33,575 bases of DNA from Methylococcales bacterium (GTDB taxonomy: Bacteria; Pseudomonadota; Gammaproteobacteria; Methylococcales; Methylomonadaceae): contig QVQE01000114.1 in assembly GCA_003584865.1 (NCBI GenBank), forward strand, positions 1-33,575, read 5' to 3'. Below are positions 9,514-16,567 of the stretch, one piece after another; the stretch's first letter is position 1; each line of letters begins with the position of its first letter. Under the pieces are notes generated by a model. That model did no database searches, was not told the DNA's origin, and was given only the letters and a program-made list of their open reading frames with translations. The translations under genes and the position numbers were made by a program.

Positions 9514-10733
9514 CCGTGTTTGATGTAGAGAAAATACGCCAGGATTTTCCTATCCTGAAGGAAAAGATTCGCGGTAAGGATCTGGTTTATTTAGATAATG
9601 CAGCGACGTGTCAAAAGCCGCAAGCCGTTATCGATAGTATTGTGCAGGTTTATAGTCATGATTATGCCAATGTGCATCGTGGCGTGCATACCTTAAGTGT
9701 ACGTTCTACCGATAAATTTGAAGCGGCACGCACTAAAGTAAAAGAGTTTATTAATGCAGCGAGTGACAAAGAAATTATCTTTGTGAAAGGCGCTACAGAA
9801 GCGGTTAATTTAGTCGCTCAGACCTATGGTAAGGCGAATATTAAAGCCGGTGATGAGATTGTGATTACCGCAATGGAGCATCATTCCAATATTGTGCCTT
9901 GGCAAATGTTGTGTGAGCAAACAGGGGCCGTGTTAAGAGTGGCGCCGATTAATCAAACGGGTGAGTTAATCTTTGCCGAGTTTGAGCAATTACTGAATGA
10001 TAAGACAAAATTAGTTTCAGTCGTGCACATGTCGAACGCCTTAGGGACGATTAATCCGGTTAAGGCGATTATTGAGACGGCGCATTCAAAAAATATCCCT
10101 GTGTTGTTGGATGGTGCTCAAGCTATTCCGCATATAGCAGTGGATGTACAAGCCTTAGATTGTGATTTTTATGTGTTCTCTGGGCATAAGTTATATGCGC
10201 CTACGGGTACGGGCGTATTGTATGGAAAACAAGCGTTATTAGAAGTTATGCCTCCGTATCAGGGCGGTGGAGATATGATTCGTAAGGTCACCTTTACTGA
10301 GACTGAATACAATACTTTGCCGTACAAATTTGAAGCCGGTACACCTAATATCGCGGATGTGATTGGTTTAGGTGCGGCTATTGATTATATCAATGCGATT
10401 GGAATGCCAGCGATTGCCGCTCATGAAGCCGAGTTATTGGATTATGCGACTACAAAAGCCCGTGCTATTAAAGGTTTAAGAATCATTGGTGAAGCGGAAG
10501 AGAAGGGTGCGATTTTGTCCTTTGTGTTGGATAAAATTCATCCGCACGACATTGGTACCATGCTTGATAGTTTAGGTATTGCTATCAGGGCGGGACATCA
10601 TTGTGCGATGCCGGTGATGGATTTTTATAATGTTCCTGCAACAGCAAGAGCTTCATTTGCACTGTATAATACCCGTCAAGAAATTGATGTATTAATGAAT
10701 GGCATAGAATCTTTGATTGAGGTATTTGGCTAA
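9510..10733 (+). CDS. sufS: cysteine desulfurase SufS
   Basis: SufS is a PLP-dependent group II cysteine desulfurase that takes sulfur from L-cysteine and hands it to a carrier. From the ATG at 9510 it has 407 residues. This start has GGAG five bases upstream and overlaps the sufD stop as ATGA; a GTG at 9504 is in frame but overlaps that GGAG. Visible features are the N-terminal YLDNAATCQKP, the PLP lysine in FSGHKLYAPTGTG (Lys227) and the catalytic cysteine in IRAGHHCAMP (Cys365). The short loop around the catalytic Cys marks group II SufS rather than IscS. The stop codon overlaps the sufU start by one base. Confidence 0.96.
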   Translation: MTVFDVEKIRQDFPILKEKIRGKDLVYLDNAATCQKPQAVIDSIVQVYSHDYANVHRGVHTLSVRSTDKFEAARTKVKEFINAASDKEIIFVKGATEAVNLVAQTYGKANIKAGDEIVITAMEHHSNIVPWQMLCEQTGAVLRVAPINQTGELIFAEFEQLLNDKTKLVSVVHMSNALGTINPVKAIIETAHSKNIPVLLDGAQAIPHIAVDVQALDCDFYVFSGHKLYAPTGTGVLYGKQALLEVMPPYQGGGDMIRKVTFTETEYNTLPYKFEAGTPNIADVIGLGAAIDYINAIGMPAIAAHEAELLDYATTKARAIKGLRIIGEAEEKGAILSFVLDKIHPHDIGTMLDSLGIAIRAGHHCAMPVMDFYNVPATARASFALYNTRQEIDVLMNGIESLIEVFG

Positions 10734-11185
10734 TGTTTGATGATTTACGTGATCTGTATCAAGAGGTTATTTTTGACCATAATCGTAATCCAAGAAATTT
10801 TCGAGTCATCGATGATGCGGATAGAAAGGTAGAGGGTTTTAATCCTTTATGTGGTGATCGTCTGACCTTGTATTTGAAAATGGACGGGGATGTCATTACA
10901 GATGCCAGTTTTCAAGGTTCAGGTTGTGCAATTTCAACGGCTTCTGTGTCATTGATGACTGAGATCATTAAGGGTAAAACTGAGCAAGAGGCTGATGCTT
11001 TGTTTAGGCAATTTCATGAGATGACGACGGGCAAAGATGAGCATTTTAATCTCGAAGCGATTGGTAAGTTGGCAGTTTTAGCCGGTGTTCGGGAATATCC
11101 AGCAAGAGTTAAATGTGCGACTTTGGCATGGCATACTTTAGATGCGGCTTTAAAAAATCAACAACAAGCTATTTCTACTGAATAA
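10733..11185 (+). CDS. sufU: SufU-type sulfur acceptor of the SUF system
   Basis: The 150-residue protein belongs to the SUF-associated NifU/IscU-like family (TIGR01994). It carries the three conserved cysteines Cys40 (NPLCGD), Cys65 (GSGCAIS) and Cys128 (RVKCATL), with Asp42, the set that binds zinc and accepts sulfur from SufS in characterised members. The insertion between Cys65 and Cys128 that distinguishes SufU from IscU is present (about residues 80-105). No sufE or sufA is in the operon, so SufU is the likely sulfur relay here. It overlaps sufS by one base (TAATG). Confidence 0.94.
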   Translation: MFDDLRDLYQEVIFDHNRNPRNFRVIDDADRKVEGFNPLCGDRLTLYLKMDGDVITDASFQGSGCAISTASVSLMTEIIKGKTEQEADALFRQFHEMTTGKDEHFNLEAIGKLAVLAGVREYPARVKCATLAWHTLDAALKNQQQAISTE

Positions 11186-11208
11186 GCTTTATCGATTATT
11201 GATAGGCT

Positions 11209-11976
11209 GTGCAAACATACACTGGAAAGTTAGCCGTACTGTATCAGGGCGAGGGCGATAGACAGCTATCACAAGCCTTAGCGGATAGATTGGCGGTTCC
11301 TTTGTATGCGTCTGTAGCTCATGACTGTCCAGAGAGCTTTTTTTTAAGCTGGCGTGAAGGCTGTTTAAAGTTATTGGATAAAGAACTGCTTAAGAAAGGC
11401 GGCTTAGTGGTCGATATTGCGCCTCGTAATGGTGAGCAGCGTTCATGGCCTGCGCCTAAGCAAGATGCGTTGGCACAGGCTTTAGGGCGAAAGACTAAAA
11501 CAATTATCGATGCTACCACGGGTTGGGGGCAAGACAGTTTGCATATCTTTCGGATGGGGTATAACCTGCTGTGTATTGAGCGATCACCAGTGATGGCAGA
11601 GTTGCTAAGCGATGGTTTTAATCGATTGCTTGCAGAAGATTGGATGCAGACCTTAAAGCTACAGCCGCCTCAATTGTTAAGAGGCAATGCCATTGAGTTA
11701 TTGCAGGCATTAGATGCACCGCCTGATTGTATTTATCTTGATCCGATGTTTCCCCCTAAACGTAAGAAGTCCGCCTTGGCTAAAAAATCAATGGTAGTGC
11801 TTCGAGAATTGCTGGGTGATGATCAAGATAAAGAATTGCTATTTGAGGCAGCCTTGCAAGCGACAGCAAGGCGTGTGGTGGTAAAGAATCCAGATTATGC
11901 TGAGCCTTTAGGCGGAAAGCCCAGTGAGAGCTATCAAGGTAAGCTACTAAGGTATGATGTCTATCTTAAAAATTAA
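11209..11976 (+). CDS. rsmJ: 16S rRNA (guanine1516-N2)-methyltransferase RsmJ
   Basis: RsmJ methylates a guanine in helix 44 of 16S rRNA using S-adenosylmethionine. The 255-residue protein shows the family's landmarks: the SAM-binding strand and loop IIDATTGWGQDSLHIFRMG near residues 98-116, the acidic residue in LLCIERSP, and the catalytic DPMFPPKRKKSALAKKSM. VVVKNPDYAEPL follows near the C terminus. The start is GTG at 11209, with a weak AGG upstream; it follows sufU by only 23 bases on the same strand, so it probably rides on the suf transcript. Nothing in the sequence suggests a direct role in iron-sulfur assembly. Confidence 0.92.
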   Translation: MQTYTGKLAVLYQGEGDRQLSQALADRLAVPLYASVAHDCPESFFLSWREGCLKLLDKELLKKGGLVVDIAPRNGEQRSWPAPKQDALAQALGRKTKTIIDATTGWGQDSLHIFRMGYNLLCIERSPVMAELLSDGFNRLLAEDWMQTLKLQPPQLLRGNAIELLQALDAPPDCIYLDPMFPPKRKKSALAKKSMVVLRELLGDDQDKELLFEAALQATARRVVVKNPDYAEPLGGKPSESYQGKLLRYDVYLKN

Positions 11977-12038
11977 TGAGAATCGTCAGAGAATAGCATG
12001 TTGTAATAGGTTTCTGGTTAGAAATGTGAGGTTAGACA

Positions 12039-12350
12039 ATGTCAGATTGGATAGATGTAATTTCAGCATCAGCATTGCTGGACGGTGAAAATAGTGTGGT
12101 GGATGTCGATGGGGTCGATGTTGCCGTATTTAACTTAGCAGGGACGTTTTATGCCATTGAGGATGTTTGTTCTCATGATGGTGGGGAGATTGCAAGCGGG
12201 GTAATAGAGGGTGAAGAAATTATTTGTCCCCGTCATGGCGCTCGCTTTTGTATTAAAACGGGCAGAGTGACAAGTCCACCTGCTTATGAGGACATTCCCT
12301 GTTATTCGGTGCGCATTGAAAATGGACGTATTCAAGTCAAAGGCGTTTGA
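12039..12350 (+). CDS. small Rieske-type [2Fe-2S] ferredoxin
   Basis: This 103-residue protein is a stand-alone Rieske domain of the non-heme oxygenase ferredoxin type. The cluster ligands are plain: Cys44-x-His46 (VCSHDGG) and Cys63-x2-His66 (ICPRHGARF). There is no signal peptide or membrane segment, so it is cytoplasmic. GAGG lies 7 bases before the ATG. Small Rieske ferredoxins are commonly found at the end of suf operons, so it is probably an electron donor to cluster assembly or a resident [2Fe-2S] client; no partner oxygenase or reductase is encoded nearby. The gap to rsmJ is 62 bases. Confidence 0.92.
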   Translation: MSDWIDVISASALLDGENSVVDVDGVDVAVFNLAGTFYAIEDVCSHDGGEIASGVIEGEEIICPRHGARFCIKTGRVTSPPAYEDIPCYSVRIENGRIQVKGV

Positions 12351-12356
12351 GATAAC

Positions 12357-12373
12357 TGTTGTTCATGACAACA
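12357..12373. other. hairpin just after the Rieske gene
   Basis: TGTTGT at 12357-12362 pairs with ACAACA at 12368-12373 around a 5-base loop, seven bases after the last operon stop. A second repeat (ACCAGTTGA at 12404-12412, TCAACTGGT at 12442-12450) follows. Neither has a T run, so they may protect the mRNA 3' end more than terminate transcription. Confidence 0.4.
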
Positions 12374-12500
12374 TAGTACAACATATAAAATATTCAAGTC
12401 ATAACCAGTTGATAGGCATAAAGCCAAAGAAAGTAGACTGCTCAACTGGTCATTCACAGTAAAATGTTAAGCTCAAATTAAGTCGGCAGATGGTATGTCA

Positions 12501-12929
12501 TTAAAGGCCAGAAACCCCAATGATAGACCAATTGTTAAAGTCCTGGGCGCCCTCTTCGTTATCACCGTTGTTGTAAGTTATACGGCAAGCATATTTCTTT
12601 TTGTTGGTAGCAGCTTTGTCAGTTGTAACGCTGAATTCAGCGCTAATAAGATATTGATAATTGCCTAGTGTCCATGCGTTGAGAGGTTTTTCAGGAAAAA
12701 TAACCGATGTATCAGCCCCCAGTTCAGCTTTGATGTAATTGTTGCAGTGCATGAACGCTATGTTAGATAACGGTGTAGAGATAGCAACTTGACTAGCTTT
12801 GTCTTTACTATCGACTAAAAAAAGATCGGATGCTACAACCTTATAAGCAAAAGGCATTATAAGTTTGTATTGGCTAAGGAGAAGTATAGCAAGTCCAGCG
12901 ATAAGTATAAAGATTCTGTATTTGGGCAT
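12501..12929 (-). CDS. hypothetical membrane-anchored protein
   Basis: I do not recognise this 142-residue protein. It has one hydrophobic segment at about residues 6-24 (IFILIAGLAILLLSQY). With few following charges, this reads as an uncleaved signal anchor that leaves the remainder in the periplasm. The rest is moderately polar with two cysteines (Cys62 in AFMHCNNY, Cys115 in KKYACRITYNNGD) that could form a disulfide. It is transcribed divergently from pmoC, with 287 bases between the starts. Nothing links it functionally to methane oxidation. Confidence 0.65.
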   Translation of the reverse strand: MPKYRIFILIAGLAILLLSQYKLIMPFAYKVVASDLFLVDSKDKASQVAISTPLSNIAFMHCNNYIKAELGADTSVIFPEKPLNAWTLGNYQYLISAEFSVTTDKAATNKKKYACRITYNNGDNEEGAQDFNNWSIIGVSGL

Positions 12930-13068
12930 TTAATTTAGGATCCTGTCAGGTGGAATATTGCAGTTTTTCAGTGCGTAATTCTAACAGAAATCAGAGTATT
13001 AGGCGTAGGTAAATTAAAGATTCTTAAGACATGTGAAATGAAAAATTTAGTAGTTGATTAATTTCGAC

Positions 13069-13096
13069 TTGACAAGGATGCATGAGCTGGTAGACT
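13069..13096 (+). promoter_or_regulatory. sigma70-type promoter upstream of pmoC
   Basis: A perfect TTGACA (13069-13074) is followed after 16 bases by TAGACT (13091-13096), a 4-of-6 match to the -10 consensus. Predicted transcription begins near 13103, leaving a leader of about 115 bases before pmoC. Sigma70-type promoters upstream of pmoC are established for methanotrophs. I found no clear copper-responsive operator in the leader. Confidence 0.65.
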
Positions 13097-13216
13097 GGTA
13101 ACTCACTAAATTGACTTGGTGGTATTTCAGGGTGATTATTCTGAAGTAAGAAAAAGGAATACTATAGAGTCCTGATCGTATAGGTTGGGGTTTTTTTTAA
13201 TTTTTAGGAGGTAGAA

Positions 13217-13969
13217 ATGGCAGCTACAACTGAATCAGTGAAAGCTGATGCTGCGGAAGCACCGCTGTTAAATAAAAGAAATATGTTCTTGGGCGCTGCG
13301 CTCTATGTCATATTTTACGGTTGGGTTCGTTGGTATGAAGGTGTTTACGGATGGTCAGCAGGTTTAGACTCATTTGCACCTGAATTCGAAACATACTGGA
13401 TGAACTTCTTGTATATCGAGTTTGTTCTTGAAACTATCACTGCAGGTATTCTGTGGGGTTACATCTGGAAATCTCGTGATCGTAAAGTGATGTCAATCAC
13501 TCCAAGAGAAGAGTTAAGAAGACACTTTACTCATTGGATCTGGTTGGTAATGTATGCTATCGCAGTATATTACGGTGCTAGCTACTTTACTGAGCAAGAC
13601 GGTACTTGGCATCAAACTATTGTTCGTGATACTGACTTTACACCAAGTCACATCATCGAATTTTACTTGAGCTACCCTATATACATCATCACTGGTGGTG
13701 CTTCTTTCTTATACGCAAGAACAAGATTGCCAAGCTATCAAAATGGTTTGTCTTTGATGTACTTGGTATCAGTAGTTGGTCCATTCATGATCTTACCAAA
13801 CGTTGGTTTGAATGAATGGGGTCACACTTTCTGGTTTATGGAAGAGTTGTTTGTTGCTCCTTTACACTACGGTTTCGTATTCTTCGGATGGGCTACTTTG
13901 GGTGTATTAGGTGTTGTGAACACAGAAGTTGCTGCAATCAGCAAACTTCTGAAAAAAGACTTAGCATAA
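13217..13969 (+). CDS. pmoC: particulate methane monooxygenase subunit C
   Basis: PmoC is an all-helical membrane subunit of the copper enzyme that oxidises methane to methanol. The 250-residue sequence keeps the conserved metal-site ligands Asp128-x3-His132-x12-His145 (EQDGTWHQ and TPSHIIEF), which correspond to Asp156, His160 and His173 of Methylococcus capsulatus Bath. GPFMILPNVGLNEWGHTFWF and APLHYGFVFFGWA are also family signatures. GGAGG lies 5 bases before the ATG. The N terminus is shorter than in Bath by about 28 residues, matching the shift in ligand numbers. It leads the pmoCAB operon and is preceded by a clear promoter. Confidence 0.98.
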   Translation: MAATTESVKADAAEAPLLNKRNMFLGAALYVIFYGWVRWYEGVYGWSAGLDSFAPEFETYWMNFLYIEFVLETITAGILWGYIWKSRDRKVMSITPREELRRHFTHWIWLVMYAIAVYYGASYFTEQDGTWHQTIVRDTDFTPSHIIEFYLSYPIYIITGGASFLYARTRLPSYQNGLSLMYLVSVVGPFMILPNVGLNEWGHTFWFMEELFVAPLHYGFVFFGWATLGVLGVVNTEVAAISKLLKKDLA

Positions 13970-14001
13970 AATAAAGTTCTCGCTGTAAATCTATCCTCCT
14001 G

Positions 14002-14032
14002 GCTGTTTCGTCTAATTTCAAGGCGAAACAGC
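14002..14032 (+). other. hairpin in the pmoC-pmoA intergenic region
   Basis: GCTGTTTCG (14002-14010) is perfectly complementary to CGAAACAGC (14024-14032) with a 13-base loop. There is no T run after it. A stem just downstream of pmoC is suited to mRNA processing, 3'-end protection of pmoC or partial attenuation of pmoAB. Flanking bases 13979-13986 can extend it by pairing with 14033-14040 with one wobble. Confidence 0.6.
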
Positions 14033-14087
14033 ACAGTGAGTGGATAGTGATTAATAAAAAAAATTTAAATCCTTTAGGAGGTAAGCT

Positions 14088-14837
14088 ATGAGCGCATCTC
14101 AATCAGCTGTACGTTCACGCGCAGAAGCAATAAAAGTTTCTCGTACGTTCGACTGGCTAATTTTGTTTACATTGTTCTTCGTTGTTCTTGGTGGTTATCA
14201 CATTCACTATATGTTAACTGGTGGTGACTGGGATTTCTGGACTGACTGGAAAGATCGTCGTCTATGGGTAACCGTAGCTCCAATCGTTTCAATCACTTTC
14301 CCTGCTGCTGTACAAGCTTGCTTATGGTATCGTTACCGTTTGCCATTCGGTGCGGTAGTTTGTGTATTAGGTCTTTTGTTAGGTGAGTGGGTCAACAGAT
14401 ACTTAAATTTCTGGGGTTGGACTTATTTCCCAGTAAACTTCTGCTTTCCTTCAAACCTGATGCCAGGTGCAATCGTATTAGACTCTATCCTGTTGTTATC
14501 AGGTAGTTTAACTGTTACTGCTGTAATCGGTGGTTTAGCTTGGGGCTTATTGTTCTATCCAGGTAACTGGCCAATCATTGCTCCTCTTCATGTACCTGTA
14601 GAATACAACGGCATGATGATGACTTTGGCTGACTTACAAGGTTATCACTATGTAAGAACAGGTACTCCTGAGTATATCAGAATGGTAGAAAAAGGTACTT
14701 TAAGAACATTCGGTAAAGACGTTGCTCCAGTATCAGCGTTCTTCTCTGGTTTCGTTAGTATCATCATTTACTTCTTATGGCATTTCTTCGGAAAATGGTT
14801 TGCACAAACTACTTTCATTTCTAGTGAAGATTTCTAA
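14088..14837 (+). CDS. pmoA: particulate methane monooxygenase subunit A
   Basis: PmoA is the membrane subunit widely used as a methanotroph marker. The 249-residue sequence carries GGDWDFWTDWKDRRLWVTV, GLLLGEWVNRY, NFWGWTYFPVNF, FYPGNWPIIAPLHVPVEYNG and VRTGTPEYIRMVEKGTLRTF. These features place it with gammaproteobacterial type Ia sequences and away from the divergent pmoA2, Crenothrix-type or AmoA forms. GGAGG is 7 bases upstream of the ATG. The gene follows pmoC after 118 bases that contain a hairpin. The segment NFCFPSNLMPGAIVLDSILL contains a Cys where sequences I can recall carry Val; that is a minor variant. Confidence 0.98.
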   Translation: MSASQSAVRSRAEAIKVSRTFDWLILFTLFFVVLGGYHIHYMLTGGDWDFWTDWKDRRLWVTVAPIVSITFPAAVQACLWYRYRLPFGAVVCVLGLLLGEWVNRYLNFWGWTYFPVNFCFPSNLMPGAIVLDSILLLSGSLTVTAVIGGLAWGLLFYPGNWPIIAPLHVPVEYNGMMMTLADLQGYHYVRTGTPEYIRMVEKGTLRTFGKDVAPVSAFFSGFVSIIIYFLWHFFGKWFAQTTFISSEDF

Positions 14838-14898
14838 TTAAAAAGTTCTATAATAAAGAACTGGACAATTAAAATTGCCAGATATACTAATAAAGATT

Positions 14899-14912
14899 CT
14901 CTATTAATAGAG
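14899..14912 (+). other. palindrome overlapping the pmoB ribosome binding site
   Basis: CTCTATTAATAGAG is a perfect 14-base palindrome whose last bases form the beginning of the pmoB Shine-Dalgarno run (GAGGGGGA, 14910-14917), ending 3 bases before the ATG at 14921. If folded, the hairpin would partly cover the ribosome site; another short stem (AGTTC 14844-14848 with GAACT 14858-14862) lies upstream. Confidence 0.45.
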
Positions 14913-14920
14913 GGGGATAT

Positions 14921-16165
14921 ATGAAAATATTAAAAGACAAGGTAGCTAAATTATCCTTTGTCGCACTGCTGATCACAATGACAGCAGCGATGTTTTATGC
15001 ACCAACAGCGTCTGCTCATGGTGAAAAGTCGCAAGCAGCTTTCATGCGTATGCGTACTATTCACTGGTTTGACCTTAACTGGTCAAAAGATGAGGTACCT
15101 GTTAATGACACAATGACATTAACTGGTAAGTTCTATGTATTTAAAGGTTGGCCAGAAACTGTTGATAAACCAGAAGTATCATTCTTAAACGTAGGTATTC
15201 CTGGTCCTGTATTTATTCGTGCAGGATCTTGGATCGGCGGTCAATTAGTTCCACGCTCAGTATCTTTGGAATTAGGCGAAACTTATGAGTTTAAAGTACT
15301 TTTGAAAGCGCGTCGTCCAGGTGACTGGCACGTTCACGCTATGATGAACGTACAAGGTGGTGGTCCAATCATTGGTCCTGGTAAATGGGTAACTGTTACT
15401 GGATCTATGGGTTCATTCGTTAACCCAGTAACTACTTTAACTGGCGAAACAATTGATTTGGAACACTACAACCTAAGCAATACCTATTTCTGGCATGGTC
15501 TTTGGTATGCAATTGGTTTAATCTGGGTCGCTTACTGGGCTCGTAAACCATTGTTCATTCCACGTTCTATCGCTGTAGAATCAGGTAAAGCAAACACTTT
15601 GGTTACTCCATTAGACAAAAAAGTTACATTGGCATTTGCAGTTGGTACTATTGCGATTATTGCGGTTTCTATGGGCGCAACAAACGAAAAGTTCCCAATT
15701 ACAACTCCATTACAAGCTGGTTTGTTACGTGGTATGAAAACAATTGAACTGCCAGTTGCAACTGTTGCAGTTAAAGTTGAAGATGCTACTTATCGTGTAC
15801 CTGGCCGTGCAATGCAAATGACCTTGACTATCACTAACAATGGTGATTCTCCAGTTCGTTTAGGTGAATTTAACACTGCTGGCGTTCGTTTCTTGGATCC
15901 TGCTGTTTCTGAAGACGAATCAGGATATCCTGATGACTTATTGGCTGAAGAAGGTTTGACTGTTAGCGATAACAGCCCAATTGCTCCAGGTCAATCAAGA
16001 ACAGTTCAAGTTACTGCATCTGACGCTGCATGGGAAGTTTACCGTTTAGCTGACTTGATCTACGATCCAGATAGCCGTTTTGCTGGTTTGTTGTTCTTCT
16101 ATGATGCAGCTGGTAATCGTCAAATGATTACTGTTGACGCACCATTAATTCCAACTTTCATCTAA
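14921..16165 (+). CDS. pmoB: particulate methane monooxygenase subunit B
   Basis: PmoB carries the periplasmic cupredoxin domains and a conserved copper site. The 414-residue precursor has a signal peptide ending at ASA32, so His33 becomes the mature N terminus. His137 and His139 (GDWHVHAMM) complete the set. These are the exact Cu-B ligand positions of the M. capsulatus protein. Two cupredoxin domains flank two membrane helices near residues 188-206 and 236-255. The second domain contains VEDATYRVPGRAMQMTLTIT and ends with FFYDAAGNRQM. It is the last gene of the operon; no pmoD follows. A strong terminator lies 45 bases after the stop. Confidence 0.98.
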   Translation: MKILKDKVAKLSFVALLITMTAAMFYAPTASAHGEKSQAAFMRMRTIHWFDLNWSKDEVPVNDTMTLTGKFYVFKGWPETVDKPEVSFLNVGIPGPVFIRAGSWIGGQLVPRSVSLELGETYEFKVLLKARRPGDWHVHAMMNVQGGGPIIGPGKWVTVTGSMGSFVNPVTTLTGETIDLEHYNLSNTYFWHGLWYAIGLIWVAYWARKPLFIPRSIAVESGKANTLVTPLDKKVTLAFAVGTIAIIAVSMGATNEKFPITTPLQAGLLRGMKTIELPVATVAVKVEDATYRVPGRAMQMTLTITNNGDSPVRLGEFNTAGVRFLDPAVSEDESGYPDDLLAEEGLTVSDNSPIAPGQSRTVQVTASDAAWEVYRLADLIYDPDSRFAGLLFFYDAAGNRQMITVDAPLIPTFI

Positions 16166-16210
16166 TGATGCTGGGTGACTAGGTTTTTAACTTAGTCTGG
16201 AAGTAAAAAT

Positions 16211-16244
16211 AACCCCGCTATCAGTTTTGGTAGCGGGGTTTTTT
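16211..16244 (+). terminator. strong intrinsic terminator of pmoCAB
   Basis: AACCCCGCTA (16211-16220) pairs perfectly with TAGCGGGGTT (16231-16240) across a 10-base loop and runs straight into TTTT then ATT. The GC-rich 10-bp stem and T tract make this the most convincing terminator in the window. Confidence 0.92.
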
Positions 16245-16567
16245 ATTGACATTTTTTTAGTGATATATGAGTTTTAGTCACTTCTTCAAGTAGTTCGACA
16301 TAAGGCTATTAAAATCAGCTGCTTTGTCGGATTATTCATAATAACCCGTTCAAGAACAAAGCTGTACTTTCCCGCTGAATAGTAGACTCTCGTCTACCGC
16401 CCCGTCTTTCTTTCAGATAAATAACAATAGGAGTGCAATCACTTCAGTTATTGCCTGTAAAAAAGCTAAAGCTAAAAAGCTAAAGCTATTTTACTCCACC
16501 ATTAGGTTTTTACCCCTGTGAACTAAAACTTCGCATTATGGAAGTTGAATTTCTGAAAGACTATATT
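16245..16567. other. gene-free convergent spacer with short repeats and hairpins
   Basis: No coding frame is credible here. It holds a 13-base direct repeat (AAAAGCTAAAGCT at 16461-16473 and 16475-16487), a hairpin GTAGAC/GTCTAC with a 4-base loop at 16382-16397, and AACTTC/GAAGTT (16527-16532 with 16541-16546). The last one is placed to act as a weak minus-strand terminator for the TonB receptor gene. Confidence 0.5.

Noticed and set aside
13970-14087. Separate promoter for pmoA in the pmoC-pmoA spacer
   Set aside because: No convincing -35/-10 pair is visible; the spacer is mainly a hairpin and the GGAGG ribosome site.
16461-16487. Short direct repeats as a CRISPR or IS end
   Set aside because: Only two 13-base copies one base apart, with no spacers, no terminal inverted repeats and no transposase.
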